The notes: generated by a model from the letters alone, not told the origin. A DNA stretch of 64,000 nt from Terrisporobacter vanillatitrophus (GCF_051148895.1 NZ_CP154625.1:124001-188000); one strand, 5' to 3'; shown: positions 1 to 14,225, counted from the first letter of the stretch. Numbers and translations are program-made.

Positions 1-982
<982 letters not shown>

Positions 983-1056
983 ATAAATATAATGGAAACA
1001 TTAAATGTTAGCAGTTTTGAAAGTATTAACAAAAGTTAATACTTTAATATAAAGAT

Positions 1057-1176
<120 letters not shown>

Positions 1177-1204
1177 ATCTTTTTTATTATTAAAGATATT
1201 TTAG

Positions 1205-1230
1205 GCATACCTATTGGGTATGCTTTTTTT
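1205..1230 (+). terminator. rRNA operon 1 terminator
   Basis: Stem GCATACC/GGGTATGC with a TATT loop, followed by seven T. It is a different hairpin from the one ending the second rRNA operon. Confidence 0.85.
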
Positions 1231-2207
1231 GTATGAACTTTAGTTTGTTTAGTATATGGGAAATATAAATTTTTATGACGTGCGTTACACTGTTTATAGC
1301 ATATTTATCTGATAGAATGATTAGTGAATGAAGTAAACTGAAATATATATAATATATCTGAACATGGTAAGCATTACTATTTATTAAAAGATAATAAATG
1401 TATATTTGATATATTTTAGAATGTTTTGAACTATATATTAGAATAAATGAGGCTGATAAAAAATGATTAGCAATAGATTGGACAAAAACAAGATCGAGCT
1501 ACATTAGAAAGAGTCATTTGAGTTTATAAAAAAGACTGAAAAATTAATGAATATATGAAAATTAAAGACATTAAATAAATCTGGATTATAGATCCAAGTA
1601 TTAAAATTATAAAATGAAATTTGTGATAATGTTAAAACTACGACTAATAATAAATATAGTCCTATTATTTCTTGTAATGTTGTTAATGACATAAATGAAT
1701 TAAGTAAATTATCTAACAGGTATTAAGGAATATAAAAAGTTGTTAAAAAGTGAAAATTTGGTGTAGTTATGTATAGTATTTAAAAAATAAAAAATGTTTT
1801 GATAGGGAAATAAAAAGCTATATAAAAAGCGAATACAGTAAATTTAAAATACAAATCTAAAATACTTGTACCTTTCTCCCATTTGGAGTATATTGTGAAA
1901 AATATTAATTTATTTATAAGTAGTTGAAATAAGGGGGTAAGTAATTATAATTAAATAATTATTAAAAAACTAAGCATAATTATTATTACTTTGAGTATAT
2001 TAATAAATGTGAATAAAATATTTAATAACAAATATTTATTGTTTTAAAAAAAAAGTTATTCACATTATTAACTGATAATTGTTAATAAAAATTAATAATT
2101 CACAATATAGACCTATTTTAAACTGTTTATAATGTGGATAAAATGTAATAAGGTATGTTGATAAGTTTTTTATAAAATTATAGTATAAAAAAAGTTTAAA
2201 AAAACTA
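1231..2207. other. gene-free AT-rich spacer between rRNA operons
   Basis: No credible intact gene on either strand. It holds the possible decayed frame at 1463-1730. Nearer the 16S promoters are DnaA-box-like 9-mers: TTATTCACA at 2056-2064, TGTGGATAA at 2133-2141, and TGTTGATAA at 2157-2165. Confidence 0.7.
1463..1730 (+). pseudogene. possible decayed reading frame
   Basis: One frame from the ATG at 1463 stays protein-like for about 90 codons (a stretch reads TTTNNKYSPIISCNVVND) but is broken by stops near 1505, 1555, 1586 and 1604. All fragments are in the same frame, as expected for a gene decaying by substitutions. I do not recognise the family. It may be chance in AT-rich DNA. Confidence 0.22.
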
Positions 2208-2236
2208 TTGACCAATATAATTTACGATGATATAGT
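2208..2236 (+). promoter_or_regulatory. rRNA promoter P1
   Basis: TTGACC (2208-2213), 17-bp spacer, TATAGT (2231-2236). It is followed by a short dyad TTGTCC...GGACAA at 2242-2262. With P2 it forms a tandem pair, the usual arrangement for rRNA operons. Confidence 0.7.
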
Positions 2237-2294
2237 ATTACTTGTCCTTGAGACAGGGACAAAACGTCAACAAAAAACTTTTGAAAAAAAGTTG

Positions 2295-2323
2295 TTGACA
2301 AAGAAAAACAGCTTTGGTAGAAT
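2295..2323 (+). promoter_or_regulatory. rRNA promoter P2
   Basis: Consensus TTGACA (2295-2300), 17-bp spacer, TAGAAT (2318-2323). A boxA-like antitermination sequence, AACTTTGAAAATT, lies downstream at about 2347-2359, and a similar ACTTTGAAAACTG recurs in the 16S-23S spacer near 4029. Confidence 0.8.
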
Positions 2324-2353
2324 AAAGAAGCTGAAACAAGCAAAAGAACTTTG

Positions 2354-2373
2354 AAAATTAAACAGTAGGTTAA
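2354..2373 (+). other. pre-16S processing stem, 5' arm
   Basis: Twenty bases perfectly complementary to 3979-3998 downstream of 16S. Such flanking arms form the double-stranded stalk cut by RNase III during 16S maturation. Confidence 0.85.
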
Positions 2374-2464
2374 CAATAAATTAATTCTTTAAGAATTAAA
2401 CTGAAACAACAAACAAACCAAGCCAGATATTCAGATAATGATTAGCTGAGCAATTGGACAACTT

Positions 2465-3971
<1,507 letters not shown>

Positions 3972-3978
3972 GGGAGAA

Positions 3979-3998
3979 TTAACCTACTGTTTAATTTT
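3979..3998 (+). other. pre-16S processing stem, 3' arm
   Basis: Perfect 20-nt reverse complement of 2354-2373, placing 16S in a looped-out precursor. Confidence 0.85.
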
Positions 3999-4025
3999 GA
4001 GGGTTCTTTATGAAAACTCAAAATT

Positions 4026-4059
4026 AGTACTTTGAAAACTGCATAACATTTAGTGATAT
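4026..4059 (+). other. pre-23S processing stem, 5' arm
   Basis: This stretch of the 16S-23S spacer is largely complementary to 7053-7084 after the 23S gene, with a few mismatches and one or two bulged bases, and partly complementary to 998-1026 after the first 23S copy. It is a likely RNase III stalk. The 175-nt spacer contains no tRNA gene. Confidence 0.7.
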
Positions 4060-4143
4060 GACATTATAAAAGAAGAAGATAAACTTCTTAAAAAATATAT
4101 CATATAAAGAAGATAACTTTTAAAAATATCAACTTTGATAACT

Positions 4144-7043
<2,900 letters not shown>

Positions 7044-7113
7044 ATATAAGTTATATCTTAAATGTTTGCAGTTTTGAAAGTACTAACAAAAGTTAATACT
7101 TTAATATAAAGAT

Positions 7114-7233
<120 letters not shown>

Positions 7234-7256
7234 ATTTTTTTTATTGGAAAAATAGA

Positions 7257-7300
7257 AATAAGACCGAGGATTTTAAGCAACAATCATCGGTCTTATTTTT
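7257..7300 (+). terminator. rRNA operon 2 terminator
   Basis: An 11-bp perfect stem (7257-7267 with 7287-7297) around a 19-nt loop, running into a short T tract. It lies just before the RBS of the decarboxylase gene. Confidence 0.75.
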
Positions 7301-7336
7301 GTAGATAAATTTGTAAAGTATGCAAAAGGAGAAGTT

Positions 7337-8752
7337 ATGGAAAATTATATTTTGAATAAATTAGAAGAATTAAGAGATGATAATTTGATATCTTTTCATG
7401 TACCAGGTCATAAGATGGGTAAAGTTTTTGAAAAATTAGGATATAAAAATATTTTAGAAAAAATATACACTTTAGATACAACTGAGATAGATGGAACTGA
7501 TAATTTACATAATGCAAAAGAAATTATAAAAGAATCACAAAATAGAGCAGCAAGAGTTTTTAATAGTGATAAAACAATTTATTTGGTTAATGGAACTACT
7601 TGTGGTATAGAGGCATCAATTATGTCAGTTTGTAATCCAAAATCAAAGATAATTGTAAATCGAGATTGTCATCAATCAGTTATAAATGCATGCATATTAG
7701 GAGATATAGAGCCAGTATACATAGAGTCTAAGGTGTGCAAGAAGACAAATATAATAATGGGTGTAGATGGGGAAAATACAAAGTCAGTAATAGATAACAA
7801 CTTGGATGCAAAAGCTATAGTTCTTACGTATCCTACTTATTATGGAAGAACATTTGATTTAAAAGCTATATGTGATTATGCCCATAGCAAAAACATAATT
7901 GTTATTGTTGATGAAGCACATGGAGCCCATTTGCAATTAAGTGATAATCTGCCTAAATCAGCTATAGAACAAGGAGCAGATATAATAATCCAAAGTACTC
8001 ATAAGACCTTACCGTCATTTACTCAATCTTCTATGATGCATATAAAAGGAAACAGAGTTGATAAAAATAAAATAGGATCTATGTTGAGATTTTTAGAATC
8101 TTCAAGCCCTTCATACGTACTTTTAACTTCGCTAGAATTAGCAGTAGATATATATGATAAGTACGGAATAAAGTTAATGGAGGATTTACTTAGTAATATA
8201 GATAATTTAAAAAGTAAATTTGAAAATAATGAAAATATTATAATTGATAATAGTATGGATAAAACAAAGATTTTTATCTCTTTAAAGAAATTAGGTATTA
8301 CGGGTTATGAGTTAGATAGTATCTTAAGAGAAAAATATAAAATTCAAGTTGAATTATCCAATTATTACGGAGCTTTATTAATATGTACTATTGGTAATGA
8401 TGAAAAAGATTTTATTAGATTGGAAAAATCATTGGATGATTTACTTTTAAATATAAGCAATAAGAAGTTATTGGAGGATACAAATTATCCAGAAAATGTT
8501 CCTGAAAAAGTTCTAAATCCAAGACAAGCATTTTATAGTGATAAAATAAGTGTAAAGTTAGAAGATAGTGTTGGAAAAGTAAGCGGAGAATATATAATAC
8601 CCTATCCACCAGGAATAAGTTTAATTTCACCTGGAGAAATAATTACACAAGAAATTATTACTTATATCCAGAAGGGGATTAAAAGTGGTATGATAATAAG
8701 TGGTATTAAAGATGTTAACTTGGAATATATAGATGTTATTGACATAAATTAA
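7337..8752 (+). CDS. Orn/Lys/Arg decarboxylase family protein
   Basis: 471 aa, PLP-dependent fold type I, of the short Gram-positive SpeA/YaaO type that lacks the N-terminal wing domain of the E. coli enzymes. The N-terminal FHVPGHKMG and the DEAHGAH motif near residue 190 are family hallmarks. The PLP-binding lysine is K223 in STHKTLP, and the C-terminal domain carries YPPGISLISPGE. Which amino acid is decarboxylated (arginine, lysine or ornithine) cannot be read from the sequence. The ATG has AAAGGAGAAG eight bases upstream. It heads the run of genes after the rRNA terminator, as yaaO does near the B. subtilis origin. Confidence 0.9.
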   Translation: MENYILNKLEELRDDNLISFHVPGHKMGKVFEKLGYKNILEKIYTLDTTEIDGTDNLHNAKEIIKESQNRAARVFNSDKTIYLVNGTTCGIEASIMSVCNPKSKIIVNRDCHQSVINACILGDIEPVYIESKVCKKTNIIMGVDGENTKSVIDNNLDAKAIVLTYPTYYGRTFDLKAICDYAHSKNIIVIVDEAHGAHLQLSDNLPKSAIEQGADIIIQSTHKTLPSFTQSSMMHIKGNRVDKNKIGSMLRFLESSSPSYVLLTSLELAVDIYDKYGIKLMEDLLSNIDNLKSKFENNENIIIDNSMDKTKIFISLKKLGITGYELDSILREKYKIQVELSNYYGALLICTIGNDEKDFIRLEKSLDDLLLNISNKKLLEDTNYPENVPEKVLNPRQAFYSDKISVKLEDSVGKVSGEYIIPYPPGISLISPGEIITQEIITYIQKGIKSGMIISGIKDVNLEYIDVIDIN

Positions 8753-8788
8753 AACTATTTTTAGCTATTGAAAGAACAGGAGGAGAAT

Positions 8789-9379
8789 ATGGGCAAAATT
8801 TTTTGTTTAATGGGAAAAAGTAGTTCTGGTAAAGATACAATATTTAAAGAGATAAATGATGATAAAGACTTGGATTTAAAGCCGATTGTATCTTATACAA
8901 CAAGACCTAAGCGTATAAATGAAACTAATGGTGTAGAATACTTCTTTATTAATACAGATGAACTAAATAAATTTGAAAAAGAAAATAAAGTAATAGAAAA
9001 AAGGGTGTATCACACAGTACATGGTGATTGGTTCTATGGAACTATAAATGATGGTCAGATAGATTTAAATAAAAACAATTATTTATTAATAACAACACTA
9101 GAAGCCTATAAGAGTTTAAGAGATTATTTCGGAGACGACAAGGTATGTCCGTTTTATATTGATATAGAAGATGGAATTAGGTTGGAAAGAGCCTTAGAAA
9201 GAGAAAGAAAACAGGATAAGCCTAATTATGATGAGCTGTGTAGAAGATTTATAGCAGATAATAAAGATTTTAGTGATGAAAATTTATCAAATTTAAGTAT
9301 TAATAAATTTTATATAAATGAAAACTTAGAAAATTGTATTAATGATATAAAAAAAGATATCTTGAATTTAATACAATAA
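8789..9379 (+). CDS. guanylate kinase-like protein
   Basis: 196 aa. The P-loop reads GKSSSGKD in the first 20 residues, followed by SYTTRPKR, the GMP-binding segment of guanylate kinases, and VEYFF. Canonical guanylate kinase (GMP + ATP to GDP + ADP) has a glycine-rich GPSGxGK loop, and this variant is serine-rich. It is probably a clostridial paralogue rather than the housekeeping Gmk, which is often next to rpoZ. A TTG at 8768 is in frame, but AGGAGGAG at 8779-8786 sits at the right distance from the ATG at 8789, so I chose that start. It takes the place that tmk occupies before holB in B. subtilis. Confidence 0.8.
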   Translation: MGKIFCLMGKSSSGKDTIFKEINDDKDLDLKPIVSYTTRPKRINETNGVEYFFINTDELNKFEKENKVIEKRVYHTVHGDWFYGTINDGQIDLNKNNYLLITTLEAYKSLRDYFGDDKVCPFYIDIEDGIRLERALERERKQDKPNYDELCRRFIADNKDFSDENLSNLSINKFYINENLENCINDIKKDILNLIQ

Positions 9380-9391
9380 TATAGAATAGGA

Positions 9392-9417
9392 AGAGATATA
9401 ATAATATCTCTTTTTTT
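9392..9417 (+). terminator. terminator after guanylate kinase-like gene
   Basis: GAGATAT/ATATCTC stem with a short loop, then seven T. Confidence 0.8.
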
Positions 9418-9498
9418 ATTAGAAAAATTATAAATTAATTGTTTTTTATATAAATGACAAAAAGTGTTTAGAATAAATATAGAAATAAGTTAATTATT

Positions 9499-9507
9499 TG
9501 TTATAAT
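9499..9507 (+). promoter_or_regulatory. possible extended -10 promoter for holB operon
   Basis: TGTTATAAT is an extended -10 element (TG, one base, TATAAT) 52 bases before the holB ATG. No good -35 box is visible. It would start the holB-ricT-trmN-rsmI run after the upstream terminator. Confidence 0.4.
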
Positions 9508-9558
9508 ATAAGATAATTACTATAAAAATAAAAAAATTACTCTGTGGAGAAAGTAGAT

Positions 9559-10494
9559 ATGTATTTTGAAAATATAAAAGGACAAGAGTTTGCTAAAAAA
9601 TATATAAACAATTCTATAAAAAAGGGCAAAATAAATCATGCATATATGTTTGAAGGTATAGAAGGAATAGGAAAAGAAACTTTTGCTAATGAACTGGCAG
9701 AAATACTTCTTGAAACTCATCACCTTGAAAATGCCCCGGACTGTATAAGAGTAAAACCTGATGGTAATAGTATAAAGATAGCTCAAATAAGAAATTTACA
9801 ATCAGACATTGTTATTAAGCCACATAAAAAATACAAAATCTATATAATTGATAAAGCTGAGAAAATGACTGTAGAGGCTCAAAATGCATTGTTAAAAACA
9901 TTAGAAGAACCACCTGAATATGCTATAATTATTCTTGTTACTAATAATAAAGAAAGTTTGTTACCAACTATAAGATCCAGATGTGAAGTGATAAAATTTA
10001 CACCAATTCCTTTTGTTGAAGTAAAAAACTATTTAATTAGTCAAGGAGTAGAAGAAAATAGAGCAAATCTTTTATCAGCATTTTCTAGAGGTAGTATGAA
10101 AAAAGCTTTAGAATTATCTAGTTCTAATGATTTTTATGAAATGAAAGAAAGTGTTCAAAATTATATAGAAACAATATTAAGTAAGAATATGGTTGAAATT
10201 CTTGATATACCTAGTCAAATGGAAAAATATAAGAGTGAAAGCATAACTGTACTTGATATGATGATAAATTATTTTAGAGATATAATGATTTGCAAAGAAC
10301 ATGTAGATAAAAATATGATAATAAATGCTGATAAAATAGTATTTATACAAAATATGAGCACTAAAATTACATATTCTCAGGTATCCAAAATTATTGATAT
10401 AATAGAAGATACTAAAATAAAAATAAAAGGTAATTGTAACTTTAATGTAAGTATACAAGTGATGTCTTTAAATATATATGAGGTGATTAAATGA
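9559..10494 (+). CDS. holB: DNA polymerase III delta' subunit
   Basis: 311 aa AAA+ clamp-loader subunit. The sequence gives KINHAYMFEG, the degenerate P-loop GIEGIGKE (the last position is Glu, so ATP binding is unlikely, as in other delta' subunits), and the sensor-like region NALLKTLEEPPE followed by TIRSRCE. The four-cysteine zinc module usual between the P-loop and the Walker B region is missing; only one Cys is seen (PDCIRV). A GTG at 9544 is in frame, but GGAGAAAG at 9546-9553 fits the ATG at 9559. The stop overlaps the next start as ATGA, so it is translationally coupled to ricT. Confidence 0.92.
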   Translation: MYFENIKGQEFAKKYINNSIKKGKINHAYMFEGIEGIGKETFANELAEILLETHHLENAPDCIRVKPDGNSIKIAQIRNLQSDIVIKPHKKYKIYIIDKAEKMTVEAQNALLKTLEEPPEYAIIILVTNNKESLLPTIRSRCEVIKFTPIPFVEVKNYLISQGVEENRANLLSAFSRGSMKKALELSSSNDFYEMKESVQNYIETILSKNMVEILDIPSQMEKYKSESITVLDMMINYFRDIMICKEHVDKNMIINADKIVFIQNMSTKITYSQVSKIIDIIEDTKIKIKGNCNFNVSIQVMSLNIYEVIK

Positions 10495-11378
10495 TAAATA
10501 TTGTAGGAGTAAGATTTAAAAATGCAGGGAAAATATACTACTTTGATCCTGTTGATTTTGCAATAGAAAAAGATATGGATGTTGTAGTTGAGACTGCAAG
10601 AGGATTAGAATACGGAACAGTTGTTGTTGGTAAGAAAGAAATAGATGAAGAAAGTTTAGTTTCACCATTAAAACCCATCATAAGAATTGCTACAGAAGAA
10701 GATACTAAGATATATAAAGAAAATAAGGAAAAAGCTAAAGAAACTTTTGAATTATGCTTACAAAAAATTAAAGAACATGAGCTTACAATGTATTTAATAG
10801 ATTGTGAATATACTTTTGATAGAAATAAGCTAATTTTCTACTTCACGGCAGAAGGAAGAATAGATTTTAGAGAATTAGTTAAGGATTTAGCCGCAATATT
10901 TAAAACAAGAATAGAACTTAGACAAATTGGGGTTAGAGATGAAGCTAAATCAATAGGTGGGCTTGGACCTTGTGGAAGAAGCCTTTGTTGTTCTTCATGG
11001 CTTGGAGATTTCCAACCAGTATCAATTAAAATGGCGAAAGATCAAAGTTTATCATTAAATCCAACTAAAATATCAGGAATATGCGGAAGACTTTTCTGTT
11101 GCTTAAAATACGAGCACGATGTTTATGTGGAAGCTATAGAAAAAGTTCCACCAGTTGGATCTATAGTAAAAGTAGATGGTATTAAAGGTAAGGTTATAGA
11201 AACAAATCCTTTATTAGAACAAGCAAAAGTAGAATTTAATGATAAAACTATAAAAATATGCATGAAAGAAGAAATAAAAGTACTTCAAGCACCTAAGAAA
11301 TGTGATGGTTGTGGAAAAGGAAAAGATTTAGATATTGATATGGCTACGTTAAAAGAGCTTAAAAAATTAGAGGACTAA
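10491..11378 (+). CDS. ricT: PSP1-domain protein RicT (YaaT)
   Basis: 295 aa. PSP1/YaaT family. In B. subtilis RicT forms an Fe-S-containing complex with RicA and RicF that stimulates RNase Y-dependent mRNA maturation and sporulation. The two cysteine signatures are intact: GPCGRSLCC (C161, C166, C167) and CGRLFCC (C198, C203, C204). They are followed by a C-terminal CDGCGKGK. It starts in the ATGA overlap with holB. yabA, the usual next gene in bacilli, is absent. Confidence 0.92.
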   Translation: MINIVGVRFKNAGKIYYFDPVDFAIEKDMDVVVETARGLEYGTVVVGKKEIDEESLVSPLKPIIRIATEEDTKIYKENKEKAKETFELCLQKIKEHELTMYLIDCEYTFDRNKLIFYFTAEGRIDFRELVKDLAAIFKTRIELRQIGVRDEAKSIGGLGPCGRSLCCSSWLGDFQPVSIKMAKDQSLSLNPTKISGICGRLFCCLKYEHDVYVEAIEKVPPVGSIVKVDGIKGKVIETNPLLEQAKVEFNDKTIKICMKEEIKVLQAPKKCDGCGKGKDLDIDMATLKELKKLED

Positions 11379-11382
11379 AGTA

Positions 11383-11406
11383 TAGGGGGATTATTTAATT
11401 CCCCTA
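11383..11406 (+). other. short hairpin between ricT and trmN
   Basis: TAGGGG...CCCCTA with flanking wobble pairs, 8 bp in all, with no T run. More likely an mRNA-processing or stability hairpin than a terminator. Confidence 0.4.
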
Positions 11407-11429
11407 CTATTATTGTAAAGGAGAAATAC

Positions 11430-12179
11430 ATGGAGGTAAAAATAAAGGACACTGAAAGAATAGACGATTTACAACTAAAAGGATTAAAAGTAATACAAGA
11501 TAAAAATGGATTTTGTTTCGGGATAGATGCGGTTCTTTTAGCTAATTTTGCTAAAGTAAAAAAGAAATCAAAAGTTGTAGATTTAGGAACAGGAACAGGA
11601 ATAATACCTGTACTTATAGCTGGAAAAAGTGAAGCTGAAAAAATCGTTGGTGTAGAAATACAAGAAGAAGTATGGGAAATGGCAGGCAGAACAGTTAAAC
11701 TAAATGACTTACAAGATAGAGTTGAAATAGTAAAAGGTGATATAAAAACTATAGACAAGCAATTAGATGTGCATGGATATCATGTGGCAACTTCTAACCC
11801 ACCATACATGCACATGAATGGAATACAAAATCCAAATGATAAGAAAGCTATATCTAGACATGAGGTACTTTGTAATTTAGAAGATGTAATAAGAGCCGCG
11901 TCAAGACTTGTAATGCCTAGAGGGAAGTTCTTTATGATACACAGACCGATAAGACTTGTTGATATAGTAACTTTAGGAAGAAAATACAATTTAGAACCTA
12001 AGGTAATCCAATTTGTTCATCCAAGAGCAAATAAAGCACCTAATTTAGTTTTAGTTGAATTTACAAAGGATGGTAGACCAGAGCTAAAAATACTAGATCC
12101 TTTATATGTTTATGATGAAGATGGAAATTATACAAAAGAAATAGACGCAATATATGCAAATGAAAATATAGGAGAATAA
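11430..12179 (+). CDS. tRNA1(Val) adenine-N6 methyltransferase family (YabB/TrmN6)
   Basis: 249 aa SAM-dependent class I methyltransferase. The SAM-binding motif VDLGTGTGIIP covers residues 50-60, and the N6-adenine catalytic motif NPPY is at 123-126. In bacteria of this family the substrate is A37 of tRNA-Val or a similar tRNA. The ATG is preceded by AAAGGAGAAA. It sits between ricT and rsmI exactly as in B. subtilis yaaT-yabA-yabB-rsmI, and its last codons contain the rsmI RBS. Confidence 0.87.
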   Translation: MEVKIKDTERIDDLQLKGLKVIQDKNGFCFGIDAVLLANFAKVKKKSKVVDLGTGTGIIPVLIAGKSEAEKIVGVEIQEEVWEMAGRTVKLNDLQDRVEIVKGDIKTIDKQLDVHGYHVATSNPPYMHMNGIQNPNDKKAISRHEVLCNLEDVIRAASRLVMPRGKFFMIHRPIRLVDIVTLGRKYNLEPKVIQFVHPRANKAPNLVLVEFTKDGRPELKILDPLYVYDEDGNYTKEIDAIYANENIGE

Positions 12180-12181
12180 TA

Positions 12182-13015
12182 ATGAGTGGGAAATTATATA
12201 TATGTCCAACACCTATAGGAAATCTTGAAGATATAACATATAGAACTTTAAGAGTTTTAAATGAAGTTGATTTAATAGCAGCAGAAGATACAAGACACAG
12301 TGTAAAATTATTAAATCACTTTGAAATATCTAAGCCACTTACAAGTTATTTTGAGCACAACAAAGATTCAAAAGGAATATATTTAATAAATAAATTACTT
12401 GAAGGTGAAAATATAGCATTGATAAGTGATGCAGGAATGCCAGGAATTTCTGACCCAGGAGAGGATTTAATTAAGTTAGCAATAGAGCATAATATAGAAA
12501 TAGATGTATTACCAGGAGCAACAGCATTTGTTGTTGCCTTAGTTGGATCTGGAATGAATACTCATAAATTTGCTTTTGAAGGTTTTTTAGATAGAGACAA
12601 AAAGATAAGAAGAAGTAGATTGGAAGAAGTAAAAGAAGAAGAAAGAACTATGATTTTCTATGAATCACCTCATAGATTGAAAGATACCTTAAAAGATATG
12701 CTTAAAATTTTAGGAAACAGGGAAATATCAGTAAATAGAGAGCTTACTAAAAAGTATCAAGAAGTAATAAGAGAAGATATTGAAACAGTTATAAATATAT
12801 TTAATGAAAAAGATGTTAAAGGTGAATTTGTTTTAATTGTAGATGGATTTAAGGGTGAAAAAACTTTAGCTGATGATTATAGTAACTTAAGTGAAAGAGA
12901 ATATGTAGAAGCCCTTTTAGATGATGGTATGAGTAAAAAAGATGCTATAAAAGTAGTTTGTAAAGAAAGAAAATTAAAAAAAGATGTTGTTTACAAGCAA
13001 GTACTAGACTTATAG
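12182..13015 (+). CDS. rsmI: 16S rRNA 2'-O-ribose C1402 methyltransferase
   Basis: 277 aa, the tetrapyrrole-methylase fold used by RsmI. It starts with the family signature CPTPIGNLEDIT and continues with AAEDTRHS and the SDAGMPGISDPGE segment that lines the SAM site. RsmI methylates the ribose of C1402 in the decoding centre. It starts two bases after the trmN-like stop and so is co-transcribed and probably coupled. Confidence 0.93.
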   Translation: MSGKLYICPTPIGNLEDITYRTLRVLNEVDLIAAEDTRHSVKLLNHFEISKPLTSYFEHNKDSKGIYLINKLLEGENIALISDAGMPGISDPGEDLIKLAIEHNIEIDVLPGATAFVVALVGSGMNTHKFAFEGFLDRDKKIRRSRLEEVKEEERTMIFYESPHRLKDTLKDMLKILGNREISVNRELTKKYQEVIREDIETVINIFNEKDVKGEFVLIVDGFKGEKTLADDYSNLSEREYVEALLDDGMSKKDAIKVVCKERKLKKDVVYKQVLDL

Positions 13016-13037
13016 AGAAAAGACAGGGGGTGATTTT

Positions 13038-13742
13038 ATGGATAATGGATTTAAGATAATTAATGGGATAAAAAGTAATAATGCCTGCGAAAAAATATGG
13101 GAGCTAGATGAAAGTGGAACTTTAGAAGATATAATACCAGAAGTTAGTAGTATGAAAGAAGTGGGACAGTGTAAATACCACAAGGTAGATTGCTTTAGTC
13201 ATACTATTTATGCGTTGGAAGAATTTGAAAAACTCATAGAAGAAAACAAATTTCCAATTCATTTGAATGAAAGTATATGGAAATACTTAAATACAATAGT
13301 AGAAGATGATATAAAGATTTTAGATTTGTTAAAGCTAGGTGTTTTTTTACATGATATAGGAAAAGCGAGAGCAAAAACTATAGATGAAAATGGAAGAACA
13401 CATTTTAAAGGACATGAAAAATTTAGCGGAGATATTGCTATGGAAGTAGGGCAAAATCTTAATTTATCACAAAAATCCATAGAATTACTTTATAATTATA
13501 CTAGATACCATATGTATCTTCTTACTATTTATAAAAAAAGTGATGCATCTCATGAAGTACTAAAGGAGATGTTTAATAAATTACAAGATGATGTTATTGG
13601 AGTAATGCTACTAGGGTTTGCAGATATTACTGCAACCAAAAGATTATTAGAACCAAAAGAAGATGAAGAGATTTTAAAATCATATATTTATTATGTTTTA
13701 ACTGTTTATCTATATAAATATAAAAAAAATGTATCCTTTTAA
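13038..13742 (+). CDS. HD-domain phosphohydrolase-like protein
   Basis: 234 aa. The metal-binding HD doublet is H105-D106 in FLHDIGKA. An upstream His (KVDCFSHT) and a following GHEKFSGDIA complete the set expected for HD-type phosphohydrolases. The substrate is unknown. RBS CAGGGGGTGA precedes the ATG, 22 nt after rsmI. The stop codon TAA (13740-13742) lies inside the terminator palindrome, so the last residues are encoded by its left arm. Confidence 0.75.
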   Translation: MDNGFKIINGIKSNNACEKIWELDESGTLEDIIPEVSSMKEVGQCKYHKVDCFSHTIYALEEFEKLIEENKFPIHLNESIWKYLNTIVEDDIKILDLLKLGVFLHDIGKARAKTIDENGRTHFKGHEKFSGDIAMEVGQNLNLSQKSIELLYNYTRYHMYLLTIYKKSDASHEVLKEMFNKLQDDVIGVMLLGFADITATKRLLEPKEDEEILKSYIYYVLTVYLYKYKKNVSF

Positions 13743-13763
13743 TATTAAAAGGATACATTTTTT
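13724..13763. terminator. bidirectional terminator, 40-nt perfect palindrome
   Basis: Perfect palindrome with six A on one end and six T on the other, so it works in both directions. It serves the HD gene from the left and the Lrp-type gene from the right. The HD-gene stop codon is inside it. Confidence 0.9.
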
Positions 13764-13764
13764 A

Positions 13765-14193
13765 TCATAAAATTGATTTTGACTGTATTGGGGTTGATAG
13801 TATTACGGATGTTTTTGTTGAGCCGATTGTTTTAATACCATCAATAACACTTTCTAGTTCATACATATCTTTTACAATAACCTTTAGAAGAGAACAGTCG
13901 TCTCCAGTAACATGGTGACATTCAACTATTCTAGGGTCATTTTTCGCAGCTTCTAAAAATGCATCATACTTATCACTAGGTAGGGATATATGTATAAATG
14001 CTTTTATTACTCTTCCTAAAGCATCTGGATTAACTATAGCTTTATATCCTTCTATGACACCAGATTCTTCTAATCTCTTTACTCTTTCTGAAACAGCAGG
14101 AGAAGTTAATCCTACTATTTTACCTAAATCTTTCATAGAAATTCTACCGTCTTTTTGTAAGATTTCTATGATTCTGTAATCTGTTACATCCAT
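13765..14193 (-). CDS. Lrp/AsnC family transcriptional regulator
   Basis: 142 aa. The N-terminal AsnC-type helix-turn-helix (DYRIIEILQKDGRISMKDLG, then SPAVSERVKRLEESGVI) spans residues 4-50. A C-terminal RAM ligand-binding domain (about 68-140, with VECHHVTGDDCSLLKV) follows. Such proteins sense amino acids. The RBS on the minus strand is AAAGGGGG. The gene follows the nicotinate phosphoribosyltransferase on the same strand by about 30 bases, so they may be co-transcribed. The effector is unknown. Confidence 0.9.
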   Translation of the reverse strand: MDVTDYRIIEILQKDGRISMKDLGKIVGLTSPAVSERVKRLEESGVIEGYKAIVNPDALGRVIKAFIHISLPSDKYDAFLEAAKNDPRIVECHHVTGDDCSLLKVIVKDMYELESVIDGIKTIGSTKTSVILSTPIQSKSIL

Positions 14194-14225
14194 TGATAGG
14201 CCCCCTTTTATTATTATAATGTATA

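Noticed and set aside
1231..2207. tRNA genes around the rRNA operons
   Set aside because: I looked for the T-arm GTTCGAATC-like block and acceptor pairs in the spacers and found none.
9520..9786. Phe/Tyr-rich minus-strand frames opposite the holB region
   Set aside because: Reverse complement of Lys/Glu-rich codons; typical AT-rich shadow frames.
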